Notes: generated from the sequence alone by a model not told the origin. A DNA stretch of 34,140 nt from Deltaproteobacteria bacterium (GCA_016874895.1 VGSX01000003.1:1-34140), one strand, 5' to 3'. Counted from the stretch's first letter, positions 17,414 through 24,759 are shown. A program made the numbers and translations.

Positions 17414-17704
17414 TTAAGACGACTTGCTCTTTTCGGCCTTTTCCGCTTCCACAAAAAAAGCTTCCAGCTTTTTGAAGCTGTCGTCCATGACTTTTTTGAA
17501 TTCTTCGCAATTCTTCTTGTAGGATTTGGTCCACTCGTTCAGACCCTTTTTGGTCTCCTCCGGCAGATTCACCATCTGCCCCATGAACATGGCCCCCATG
17601 CGGTCCATCTGCTCCTGCAGCATCATCATGGCGCTGTAGGAATTATCGAAGGAAGTCTTATAGAAATCCAACATCTGCTTACCCATTTTTTTTACATCCA
17701 TCAT
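17414..17704 (-). CDS. Phasin-like small protein 1
   Basis: A 96-residue, Met- and Lys-rich amphipathic helical protein (FDNSYSAMMMLQEQMDR near residue 18, then SYKKNCEEFKKVMDD). It is clearly paralogous to the gene before it, with aligned blocks MMDxKxMG, PEExKK.L.EWT and YKKNC. Both fit the phasin pattern of small helical granule-coating proteins. It lies between phasin-like protein 2 and phaC, all on the minus strand. AAGGAG lies about 7 bases before the start; two consecutive ATG codons are available. The phasin role is inferred from composition and location. Confidence 0.72.
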   Translation of the reverse strand: MMDVKKMGKQMLDFYKTSFDNSYSAMMMLQEQMDRMGAMFMGQMVNLPEETKKGLNEWTKSYKKNCEEFKKVMDDSFKKLEAFFVEAEKAEKSKSS

Positions 17705-17739
17705 AGCCTGTCTCCTTTCCGTCGGACAGAAAATTTTTC

Positions 17740-17997
17740 TTAGGCAATAAAAGATTCCATCTGGGTGAAACCGTCATCCATGGCCTTTTTGATATCCTGG
17801 CAGTTCTTCTTGTAGCAGTTAGTCCATTCGGCCAGGTCCTTTTTCATTTCTTCCGGGAAACCCACCATCTGCCCGTAACACATAGTACCGAAGCGGACCA
17901 TCTGGTCCTGGAACAGCATCATGGTGTTGTAGGAAACGTCAAAAGCGGTTTTGGACAGTCTGATCATGTCTTGTCCCATCTGTTTGGCATCCATCAT
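17740..17997 (-). CDS. Phasin-like small protein 2 (paralogue)
   Basis: An 85-residue helical protein and paralogue of the next gene: same start (MMDAKQMG), same spacing of PEEMKKDLAEWT and of CYKKNC. It has three cysteines and lacks the charged Lys/Glu tail of its partner. It is the first gene after a near-consensus promoter at 18039-18067 and has a strong AAGGAG site, so high expression is likely, as is usual for phasins. The two copies probably arose by tandem duplication. Confidence 0.72.
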   Translation of the reverse strand: MMDAKQMGQDMIRLSKTAFDVSYNTMMLFQDQMVRFGTMCYGQMVGFPEEMKKDLAEWTNCYKKNCQDIKKAMDDGFTQMESFIA

Positions 17998-18038
17998 GTT
18001 TTTTCTCCTTGCGGCTGCGTCAGCCTGAATTTTCTTAT

Positions 18039-18067
18039 ACTATAAATGCTGGGAAGCGGCTTGTCAA
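18039..18067 (-). promoter_or_regulatory. Strong sigma-70 promoter of the phasin-phaC-phaE-SDR operon
   Basis: On the minus strand, -35 is TTGACA (18067-18062) and -10 is TATAGT (18044-18039), with exactly 17 bases between. It lies 42 bases upstream of the phasin-like protein 2 ATG. Confidence 0.72.
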
Positions 18068-18077
18068 GAAAATTTTT

Positions 18078-18092
18078 TGCGCTGCAAAATAT
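18078..18092. promoter_or_regulatory. Candidate PhaR operator upstream of the phasin promoter
   Basis: The plus strand reads TGCGCTGCAAAATAT. It contains TTGC-N3-GCAA (18077-18087) and sits 10 bases upstream of the -35 of the minus-strand phasin promoter. The same TGCNNTGCAAAATAT motif occurs at 21728-21742, 9 bases upstream of the patatin promoter. Known PhaR sites in other bacteria are TGC/GCA-rich, which makes PhaR the best candidate. Confidence 0.5.
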
Positions 18093-18183
18093 CCCGCAAC
18101 CACAACCAAGACTATCTTATCGTTTTGATATATAATGAAATAAATTATTCAGAACCAATTATTGACTTACCTATAACATTAAA

Positions 18184-18198
18184 TTTGCGAAATGCAAA
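18184..18198. promoter_or_regulatory. Candidate PhaR autoregulatory operator
   Basis: TTTGC-GAAAT-GCAAA is a palindrome with 5-base perfect arms, 36 bases upstream of the phaR ATG. It sits just before a -10-like TATTAT (18203-18208), so a bound protein would block phaR transcription. Confidence 0.45.
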
Positions 18199-18234
18199 AA
18201 GATATTATACAGTATGTCGCCAAAGGAGAGTTTC

Positions 18235-18702
18235 ATGACCGACAAAGTGGTGCTGAAAAAATACGCCAACCGGCGCCTCTATGATACTGAGACGAGATCA
18301 TTTGTGAGCTTGGCCCAAGTGGCTGAACTAGTGAAGCAGGGGCGGGAGCTGGAGATCAGGGATGACAAAACCGGGGAGGACGTCACGGCCTTCATCCTCA
18401 CCCAGATCGTCCTCGAGGAAGCCAAAAAGAAAAGCCTGCTGCTGCCGGTCTCCCTGCTGTATCTGCTCATCCGCTACGGTGACAGCGTCCTGAGCGAGTT
18501 CTTTGACAATTACCTGGAACAGACCCTGAAAACCTATCTGTCCTACAAGAGCGCCATGGATACCCAATTCCGCACCTGGCTGGAAATGGGCCAGAATTTT
18601 ACCGACCTGACCCAGAAGGCCATGGCCGATTTGGCGCCGGCATCGTCGTGGAAAGATTTTTTCCCCCAGAACGACCCCAAAAAGGATGCGGGGCAGGAAT
18701 AG
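18235..18702 (+). CDS. phaR: PhaR, PHA synthesis transcriptional regulator
   Basis: A 155-residue protein. The N-terminal PHB_acc_N DNA-binding domain is unmistakable, with KKYANRRLYDTETRSFVSLA and then EIRDDKTGEDVTAFILTQI. The C-terminal PHB accumulation domain follows. PhaR binds both DNA and nascent PHA granules: it represses phasin genes and its own gene until polymer titrates it away. It is divergent from the phasin/phaC operon across a 237-base gap with candidate operators. The start at 18235 is preferred because AAGGAG lies 6 bases before it; another ATG at 18214 has no such site. Confidence 0.93.
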   Translation: MTDKVVLKKYANRRLYDTETRSFVSLAQVAELVKQGRELEIRDDKTGEDVTAFILTQIVLEEAKKKSLLLPVSLLYLLIRYGDSVLSEFFDNYLEQTLKTYLSYKSAMDTQFRTWLEMGQNFTDLTQKAMADLAPASSWKDFFPQNDPKKDAGQE

Positions 18703-18740
18703 TATTGTTTCCGGTTTCCCGTTTCTGGCAAAAAACTTTC

Positions 18741-18887
18741 GTAAGCGTTCAGCGGTCAGCTTACAGCCGTCAGCTAATGCTTTAAATTCAAATAGTTATT
18801 CCAAGATGGCGGATCACTGGTTTTTCGCTTAGTTTCCCTAACCCATTGTTTTTGCTGAAAGCTGATTGCTGATAGCTGAACGCCTAC
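18741..18887. repeat. 147-bp TIR (MITE-like) element, best-preserved copy
   Basis: The ends are inverted repeats of about 20 bases with 3 mismatches, consensus GTARGCGTTCAGCNNTCAGC. The element is flanked by perfect 8-bp direct repeats AAACTTTC (18733-18740 and 18888-18895), as expected of a target-site duplication. It has no coding capacity. Reverse-oriented copies lie at 28859-29110 and 30376-30508 and a diverged one at 8660-8803. The rest of the 389-base gap 18703-19091 holds one GC-rich hairpin and nothing else recognisable. Confidence 0.78.
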
Positions 18888-19035
18888 AAACTTTCTATTG
18901 TTTATTAGATAAGGTAGCAGACGGTTGCATTCCAGACGGAACTTGGTTGAAGCGAAGGTTGCCTTTAATGATTTTTTCAAGCATCAAGCTGTCATCTTAT
19001 GCCAGACGCAGAGCAATGCCTCTCAACCAACAGCT

Positions 19036-19062
19036 GGTGGGGCGGGCCTCCGTGCCCGCCCC
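19036..19062 (+). repeat. GC-rich dispersed hairpin repeat, copy 3
   Basis: GGTGGGGCGGGCCTCCGTGC followed by CCGCCCC, the most regular copy. GGGCGGGC pairs with GCCCGCCC around a 6-base loop. It lies 30 bases beyond the permease gene stop. Confidence 0.6.
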
Positions 19063-19091
19063 ATAAATTCTCTCGGGTGTTCATCGGTTTT

Positions 19092-20543
19092 TCAGAACGA
19101 CCCGAACAGGGTGCCTAAAATAATTACCACCACCAGGGAAATAACCGGCGCCACAATCCCCACCATGAAAATGTCGGCATAGGAATCCCGATGCGTCAGG
19201 TTGCAGATGGCCAGCAGGGTAATCACCGCCCCGTTCTGGGGCAGGACGTCGAGACTGCCGGCGGCAATGGCGGTGACCCGGTGCATCAGGTCCAGGGAAA
19301 TGCCGTAGACCGCGGCCATCTCCGCAAAGGTGGCTCCCATGGCTTGCAGGGCGATGCTCATGCCCCCGGAGGCCGAACCCGTGATCCCGGCCAGGATGCT
19401 CACTGACAGGGCCAGGGAAACCAAGGGATTGTCGCCGCCCAGATTAAGCACGCCGGAGCTGATAATTTCAAAGGAGGCCAGGGAGGCGACAACCGCCCCG
19501 AACCCCACCAGACTGGCGGTATTAAAGATCGGCAGGACCGAGGCGTTGGCCCCGGAATCCAAACTCTCGGTAAAATTGGAGTATCGCCGGAAATTGAGCG
19601 CCGTCACCACCAGGATGGAGATGACCAGGGCGGCGATGATGGACCAGATGCCCCCCACCGCTTTAATATTAGTTTCCCCGAATTGGGGCAGGGCCAGAAA
19701 CGAGGTATCCAGGGCTGGAATGATGATTTTGCTGAAGAGGTAGTTCAGGGCGATAACCAGAATAATGGGGAATAGAGCCAAGAAGAAACCCGGCTGGCCC
19801 GCGGGGGTTGGCTTATCACTGAGCTCCATGATGTCAAAACCCTCCCCCTCGGCGCATTCCCGCAACCGCTTGTCCGGTTTGGGCGCCACATCCTCATGCT
19901 CCCCATAGCCTTCTCCTCTGGACACGGCCGTGGACAACCGCCAGTTAAGCCACAGCATGCCCAACGCCAGCATAATCAGGGCGGCAATGATCCCCAGGAA
20001 AGGCGCGGCAAAAGGAGTTGTCCCAAAGAACGGCATGGGAATGGCGTTCTGGATGGCCGGGGTGCCCGGCAGGGCGGTCATGGTGAAGGAAAAGGCCCCC
20101 AGGGCCACCGCGCCCGGGATGAGCCTCTTGGGGAGGCCGTTTTCCCGGAAGAGATTCTCGGCAATCGGGTAAATGGCAAAAGCCACCACGAACAGCGACA
20201 CCCCGCCATAGGTGAGCACCGCACAGGACAGCACCACCACCAGGATAGCCCGCGCATGGCCGAACTTCTTCACGGTCCACTGGGCAATGGCCTGGGCCGA
20301 GCCGCTGTCGTCCATGAGTTTGCCAAAAATCGCTCCCAGCAGGAAAAGCGGAAAATACAGGATGATGAAATTGCCGGTGGCCTGCATGAAGATCTGGGTG
20401 TAGCTCCCCATAATAGGCATATCCCCGGCGGCCAGGGCGGCCAGGGCAGCCATGAGCGGCGCGGCAATGAGCACGCTGACCCCCCGGTAGGCCAGATACA
20501 TCAGCAGCAACAGGGCTATGAGGATCCCTAACATACCTAACAT
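19092..20543 (-). CDS. GntP-family permease, possible 3-hydroxybutyrate or gluconate-type transporter
   Basis: A 483-residue inner-membrane protein with about 12 hydrophobic helices, a long charged cytoplasmic loop near residues 205-245, and family segments such as LPGTPAIQNAIP, ITGSASGGMSIAL and LDVLPQNGAVITLLAICNL. GntP proteins are proton-coupled carriers of gluconate and related hydroxyacids; some members beside PHA-degradation genes are annotated as 3-hydroxybutyrate permeases. The start overlaps the patatin stop by 7 bases, so the two are co-translated, and the PHA genes nearby favour a hydroxybutyrate substrate. The family is secure, the substrate inferred. Confidence 0.85.
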   Translation of the reverse strand: MLGMLGILIALLLLMYLAYRGVSVLIAAPLMAALAALAAGDMPIMGSYTQIFMQATGNFIILYFPLFLLGAIFGKLMDDSGSAQAIAQWTVKKFGHARAILVVVLSCAVLTYGGVSLFVVAFAIYPIAENLFRENGLPKRLIPGAVALGAFSFTMTALPGTPAIQNAIPMPFFGTTPFAAPFLGIIAALIMLALGMLWLNWRLSTAVSRGEGYGEHEDVAPKPDKRLRECAEGEGFDIMELSDKPTPAGQPGFFLALFPIILVIALNYLFSKIIIPALDTSFLALPQFGETNIKAVGGIWSIIAALVISILVVTALNFRRYSNFTESLDSGANASVLPIFNTASLVGFGAVVASLASFEIISSGVLNLGGDNPLVSLALSVSILAGITGSASGGMSIALQAMGATFAEMAAVYGISLDLMHRVTAIAAGSLDVLPQNGAVITLLAICNLTHRDSYADIFMVGIVAPVISLVVVIILGTLFGSF

Positions 20544-21577
20544 AGATTGCTTTCCTTCCAGGCAAGGTAAACGGCTTCATAGTCCAGGGTGGAGCGCTTG
20601 CCCAGATCGTTATAGTGCCTGTCAAGCCAGTCAGAAGCGGCCCGGTAGCCGACATCGTGCAGATGTATAAAGAAATCCCATTCCGTGTTGAATTTGCTGG
20701 AGACGCTCAAAGATTTGAGTTCGGCATCACCGTCAATGCGGTGAAACAAGGCATCCCGGAAGCGCTGATTTTCCAGGTTCGCCACTTTGATGAGCTCTTT
20801 TAAAATGGCGATGGCCCGGACCTCTTTGATCAGGCTGGCATTAAAGGTGATCTCGTTGATGCGGTTGAAAATGTCCTGGGCCGTGCGGGGAATCTCCTCC
20901 CGGTGGATGGGATTGATCTGCACGATGACGATGTCCCGGGACTGGCAATTATCCACCAGCGGAAAGAGGGCCGGATTGCCCATGTAGCCGCCGTCCCAGT
21001 AGGCCTCCCCATCTATCTCCACGGCCTGATAGATATAAGGCAGGCAGCAGGAGGCCATCACCATGTCCGCAGTCATCTCCTCCCGGCGGAAGATCTTCTG
21101 CATGCCGGTGCGCACGTTGGTGGCCACCACGAAAAGTTTGATGCCCTCGGCATGCCTGACATGTTCGAAATCTATCAGGGAGGTAATGAGATCGCGCAAC
21201 GGGTTGAGATCAAAGGGATTCATCTGGTAAGGCGATACCATGCGGACAAGGGCATCAAAAAAAATATAGCCGGGCGAGAAGTCCAAGGTCCAGCGGCCCA
21301 GCAACCGGTCCAGCCAGGTCCGCTTGAAGGGCGAGAATTGCCCGGCCTGGTGCACTCCGTACCAAAACTTCCGCAGCGCTTCCCGGGCGCCCTCTTTGCC
21401 GCCGGTGTCCAGGCCATCCGCCACCACCACGGCGTTCATGGCCCCGGCGCTGGTGCCGCTGATGCCCTCAATGGCAATCCGGTCATCTTCTAAAAGGCGG
21501 TCCAAAACACCCCAGGTGAAGGCGCCGTGCGCCCCGCCGCCCTGGAGGGCCAGTTCGATCATTTTCGGTTGTGCCAA
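20537..21577 (-). CDS. Patatin-like hydrolase, candidate PHA/acyl-ester depolymerase
   Basis: A protein of about 347 residues with the patatin fold: oxyanion loop QGGGAHGAF near the N terminus, GTSAG with nucleophile Ser43, and the catalytic aspartate in YWDGGYMGNP. No signal peptide is seen, so it is cytoplasmic. The start is TTG at 21577 because GGAGGT lies exactly 6 bases upstream. The frame stays open to a GTG at 21622, and an ATG lies at 21562. It is not closely similar to the patatin lipoprotein at 12498. Cytoplasmic patatins of this kind are often encoded beside 3-hydroxybutyrate dehydrogenase genes. With the downstream permease it suggests breakdown of PHA or of lipid and transport of the product. 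Confidence 0.85.
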   Translation of the reverse strand: MAQPKMIELALQGGGAHGAFTWGVLDRLLEDDRIAIEGISGTSAGAMNAVVVADGLDTGGKEGAREALRKFWYGVHQAGQFSPFKRTWLDRLLGRWTLDFSPGYIFFDALVRMVSPYQMNPFDLNPLRDLITSLIDFEHVRHAEGIKLFVVATNVRTGMQKIFRREEMTADMVMASCCLPYIYQAVEIDGEAYWDGGYMGNPALFPLVDNCQSRDIVIVQINPIHREEIPRTAQDIFNRINEITFNASLIKEVRAIAILKELIKVANLENQRFRDALFHRIDGDAELKSLSVSSKFNTEWDFFIHLHDVGYRAASDWLDRHYNDLGKRSTLDYEAVYLAWKESNLC

Positions 21578-21689
21578 TGCTCTACCTCCATTGTTCAGGT
21601 CAATCTTTCCCTGAGAGGCCACAGAAAGACCGCTGCGTGCTTTTTTTACTGCAGAATATTTTGCGAAGCGTCAACGATAAGTATCCCTA

Positions 21690-21718
21690 AATATAATGGC
21701 AGAGCCTTAGGTTGTCAA
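21690..21718 (-). promoter_or_regulatory. Strong sigma-70 promoter of the patatin-permease operon
   Basis: On the minus strand, -35 is TTGACA (21718-21713) and -10 is TATATT (21695-21690), with 17 bases between. Transcription would start about 105 bases before the TTG start. The rest of the gap up to 21914 holds a PhaR-type motif and a terminator. Confidence 0.7.
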
Positions 21719-21727
21719 TAAGTATTA

Positions 21728-21742
21728 TGCAATGCAAAATAT
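21728..21742. promoter_or_regulatory. Candidate PhaR operator upstream of the patatin promoter
   Basis: The plus strand reads TGCAATGCAAAATAT, the same motif as at 18078-18092 apart from the two middle bases. It is 9 bases upstream of the -35 box, the same relative position as in the phasin promoter. Confidence 0.5.
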
Positions 21743-21850
21743 TGAAGTGATCCTTGCCGGTCCATCCATTAATAATGCCTGAGTGAACCGGAAACCGAAG
21801 ATTGAACCCCGAAAACTGTATTACTGATAACTAAACGCCTCCCAAAAGAC

Positions 21851-21884
21851 CAGAAACGGCCCTGAAGCGATGCTTCAGGGCCGT
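21851..21884 (-). terminator. Rho-independent terminator of the thiolase/GNAT operon
   Basis: A perfect 13-bp stem (21856-21868 with 21872-21884) surrounds the 3-base loop GAT. On the minus strand the stem is followed by TTTCTGGTCTTTT. It lies 30 bases beyond the stop of the acetyltransferase gene at 21915. Confidence 0.7.
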
Positions 21885-21914
21885 CCTGGTCAGGTCGGGT
21901 GGATGTTTATTGTG

Positions 21915-22478
21915 TTATTCCTGCAGATACTTGACCATCAGGACCAGATCGGATTCCGCGCCCTCCAGGTCTCTCACGAAACCCTGCAGGTTGGCCACTT
22001 CCTTGAATCCCATCTTCTCAAAAAGGTAAAACGCTTTATCGAGACGAGGCGGGATCTCGATGTGGATCTGCTCCAGGCCCAGGCGGGTGGCGATATCGAT
22101 GAGGTTATGGAGCAGGGTGGTCCCCAGGCCCCGCACCCGGAACTGGGTGGAGGTGGTCAGACGCAATTCCGCCTGATGCCTGGTCCAGCCGATGGGATTG
22201 AAGTGCAGGGTGGCATCTCCCACAATCTGCCCGTTATGCAGGGCAACGAGAGGGAGAATAGTGTCATAATTTAAATCGTAGATCCAATTCTCTATGACCT
22301 TGGGGTTGGTGACGTCTTCCTTGAGACAGAGCCGGTCCTCTGGCGGTAAATTCTTGAAATACTCCACCAGGCCGGCCTCATCCGACTTCAACAGGGGCCG
22401 CAAGGTGACGGGCGTGCCGTCGTCCAAGGAGATGTTTTTGGGATAGGTGTTAATGAGTATCTCTGACAGCTTGTCCAT
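21915..22478 (-). CDS. GNAT-family acetyltransferase 1
   Basis: A 187-residue protein with the GNAT fold in its C-terminal half. The acetyl-CoA loop is seen as FRVRGLGTTLL (the R/QxxGxG/A motif), followed by AFYLFEKMGFKEV. The N-terminal part has NISLDDGTPVTLRPL, then EDRLCL. It is a paralogue of the gene at 23742: the N-terminal block, the NLNYD motif and ATLHF/ATLHY plus W.RH line up. The two flank the thiolase. Acetyltransferases of this type may use lysines of metabolic enzymes as substrates; the actual acceptor is unknown. Confidence 0.82.
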   Translation of the reverse strand: MDKLSEILINTYPKNISLDDGTPVTLRPLLKSDEAGLVEYFKNLPPEDRLCLKEDVTNPKVIENWIYDLNYDTILPLVALHNGQIVGDATLHFNPIGWTRHQAELRLTTSTQFRVRGLGTTLLHNLIDIATRLGLEQIHIEIPPRLDKAFYLFEKMGFKEVANLQGFVRDLEGAESDLVLMVKYLQE

Positions 22479-22526
22479 AATTATCTCCCCCTCAGCTTAT
22501 CCGGCGGGCGGTTCGGAAGCCTGACA

Positions 22527-23720
22527 TTAGAAATACCACCCGCGCTCCACGATCACCGCATAGCCCATGCCGCCGCCGACGCACAGACTGGCCAGCCCCA
22601 CCTCGACGTTGCGTTTTTGCATCTCATGGACCAGGGTTACCAGAATTCTGGCGCCGCTGCAGCCGATGGGGTGACCCAGGGCGATGGCGCCGCCGTTGAC
22701 ATTGACGATTTCCGGGGGAAGTTTAAGTTCCTTGAGGCAGGCCAGGGACTGGGCCGCAAAGGCTTCATTGAGTTCCACCAGTTCGATTTTCTTGCCCCTC
22801 TCCAGGCTGACCTTTTCGATGGCATGGCGCACCGCGTAAATGGGGCCGGTACCCATGAGCTCGGGTTCGCAGCCGGCGCAGGCGTAACTGTCGATCTTGG
22901 CCAGGGGGCGGATGCCCATTTTCAGGGCTTTCTCCGCGGTCATGAGCAGGAGTGCCGCCGCCCCGTCATTAATTCCGGAGGAGTTCCCGGCGGTAATGGT
23001 GCCCTGCTTGGCAAAAGCGGGTTTGAGTTTACTTAATTTTTCCGCCGTAGTGCCGAAGCGGGGGAATTCATCGGTGTCGAAGATGATGGGATCGCCCTTG
23101 CGCTGGGGGATTTCCACCGGCACGATCTCATCCTGGAACCGGCCGGACTTAATAGCCGCCTCGGCCTTCTGCTGGCTCTGGGCCGCGAACTCGTCCTGCT
23201 CCTCCCGGCTGAGGTGAAACCGTTCGGCAATGTTCTCCGCCGTGATGCCCATGTGGGTATCCCCGAAGGAACACCAGAGCCCGTCGTGAATCATGGTGTC
23301 CAAGACCTGCACGTGCCCCATGCGGGCCCCCCACCTGGCCTGGGGCAGCACAAAAGGGGCTGCGCTCATGCACTCCATGCCTCCGGCGATGACAATCTCC
23401 GCGGCCCCCACCTGGATCTTCTGGGTGGCGGTGATCACGGCCTCCATCCCGGAGCCGCACACGGCGTTGACGGTCATGGCCGGCGTGTATTGCGAAATAT
23501 CCGCCAGCAGGGCTGCCTGCCGGGCGGGGTTCTGACCTTCACCCGCCTGGAGCACATTCCCCATAATAACCAGGTCCACATTGTCATGCCTGACTTTGGC
23601 CCGGCGTAAAACTTCCTTTATAACAATGCCGCCCAGTTCCACGGCGGGTGTTTCCCGCAGGGCGCCCCCGAAGGTGCCGATGGCGGTCCTGGCGGCGCTG
23701 GCAATCACGATGTCCTGCAT
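22527..23720 (-). CDS. Acetyl-CoA acetyltransferase (thiolase), PhaA/AtoB type
   Basis: A 397-residue thiolase with all active-site motifs: Cys88 in NAVCGSGMEAV, GGMECMSAAPF, His350 in GHPIGCSGAR, and Cys380 in LCVGGGMGYA. It joins two acetyl-CoA into acetoacetyl-CoA or splits it again. It can supply the first step of PHA synthesis for the phaC cluster 5 kb away or serve butyrate/acetoacetate metabolism. GGAGG lies about 7 bases before the ATG. It sits between two GNAT paralogues with short gaps (48 and 21 bases), so the three appear to form one operon. Confidence 0.93.
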   Translation of the reverse strand: MQDIVIASAARTAIGTFGGALRETPAVELGGIVIKEVLRRAKVRHDNVDLVIMGNVLQAGEGQNPARQAALLADISQYTPAMTVNAVCGSGMEAVITATQKIQVGAAEIVIAGGMECMSAAPFVLPQARWGARMGHVQVLDTMIHDGLWCSFGDTHMGITAENIAERFHLSREEQDEFAAQSQQKAEAAIKSGRFQDEIVPVEIPQRKGDPIIFDTDEFPRFGTTAEKLSKLKPAFAKQGTITAGNSSGINDGAAALLLMTAEKALKMGIRPLAKIDSYACAGCEPELMGTGPIYAVRHAIEKVSLERGKKIELVELNEAFAAQSLACLKELKLPPEIVNVNGGAIALGHPIGCSGARILVTLVHEMQKRNVEVGLASLCVGGGMGYAVIVERGWYF

Positions 23721-23741
23721 AAGTCTCCTCCCTCCCCCGCA

Positions 23742-24296
23742 TTAAGAAGTCGCGGGTTGCAGTTCCTTAACCAGAAGGGCGATATCGGCATACTGCTGGT
23801 TTTGGAGATCCTTGACATAGTTTTTCAGCACCGTCAATTGGCTGAATCCGGCCCTCTTAAAAGCAGTAATAACTCCCTCCCGGTTGGTGACAATCCTGGC
23901 CAGGAGTTTCTTGACGTTGTGTTTGGCGGCCAAGGTGGTGAGTTCCTCGATGAGGGCCGCCCCCAGCCGGCGGCCCTGAAACTCCGGGGCCACCGTGACC
24001 CGGATCTCGGCCACATGACGCCCCCAGCCGAAGGTCTGGTAGTGTAAAGTAGCATTTGCCACGATATTATCCTGATATTCCGCCAAAATGGGCAACACCT
24101 TATCATAATTGAGATTGCGGGCCCACTTCTCTATGAGCTTCCGGTCGGTTACCACGTTGCGCAGGAAACGCCGATCCTCTTCCCCCAGATCGACGAAAAA
24201 ACTGTACAGGGCATACTGGTCATCACGCGTCATCGGTCTCAGGGTTACGCTGAGACCGTCTGGAAGAGTTATCTTCTTGGGATAATCTTCAAACAT
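23742..24296 (-). CDS. GNAT-family acetyltransferase 2 (paralogue)
   Basis: A 184-residue GNAT protein with the acetyl-CoA loop FQGRRLGAALI near residue 113 and the late segment FKRAGFSQLTVL. Its N terminus, KKITLPDGLSVTLRPMTRDD, mirrors that of the copy at 21915, so the pair arose by duplication. AAGGAG lies 7 bases before the ATG. It is the first gene of the thiolase operon. Substrate unknown; linked regulation of acyl-CoA enzymes is a reasonable guess. Confidence 0.82.
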   Translation of the reverse strand: MFEDYPKKITLPDGLSVTLRPMTRDDQYALYSFFVDLGEEDRRFLRNVVTDRKLIEKWARNLNYDKVLPILAEYQDNIVANATLHYQTFGWGRHVAEIRVTVAPEFQGRRLGAALIEELTTLAAKHNVKKLLARIVTNREGVITAFKRAGFSQLTVLKNYVKDLQNQQYADIALLVKELQPATS

Positions 24297-24472
24297 GGGA
24301 GGCTCCTTTCCGGGCGGCTGTTATTCCAGCCCACCAAATGATTTCCTGTCTTATCAGCGGATTACGACCTCCGGGCCGCGAATCGTACCCTTCAGGGTAA
24401 TTTTTATAGCTCACCGAACTATTTACAAAAACAATTATTACTATATCATTAAGCCTGGTTTTTGCAACCTCT

Positions 24473-24558
24473 GGAGACAGCTAATGGCTGAGAAGAGATA
24501 CTCCCAGGCCGATACACGCCTTCAGCCGTGAGCCATCATTTTACCGTGAAAATCCCCC
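24473..24558 (+). other. Segment resembling the two ends of the patatin lipoprotein locus
   Basis: From 24473, TCTGGA.ACAG then ATGGCTGAGAAG and AGATACTCCCAGGCC follow the start of the patatin lipoprotein gene (12478-12528) with small gaps. A tiny frame here reads MAEKRYSQADTRLQP, against MAEKLRYSQAITTLH there. At 24542, TACCGTGAAAATCCCCC matches the bases after that gene (13816-13832) with one mismatch. It may be a collapsed duplicate. The rest of the gap 24297-24808 contains only the pabA promoter and leader. Confidence 0.4.
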
Positions 24559-24707
24559 GCAACCCGGGTCATCCCGGAAGTGAAACGCCGGGGAGAGTTG
24601 GGCTCTGCTACCGAAAACGTCATTTGGGAAATCGCCCGGCGGGCCGTACCCATGCCCGTAGTGCTTCCTTGCCGGTCTCTGCCCTCAGGTGAGGAGCAAT
24701 AAAAAAT

Positions 24708-24735
24708 TTGACATTTTTTATTTTTATAGTACATT
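24708..24735 (+). promoter_or_regulatory. Putative promoter of pabA-pabB
   Basis: -35 TTGACA (24708-24713) and TACATT (24730-24735, 4 of 6 matches) with 16 bases between. They lie in the only AT-rich stretch upstream of pabA. Confidence 0.5.
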
Positions 24736-24759
24736 AATGGGTGAGTTATGTCTAGGCGC

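Noticed and set aside
18774..18980. A 68-codon minus-strand frame between phaR and the permease
   Set aside because: Most of it is read through the TIR element and its flanking duplication, so it is not a native gene.
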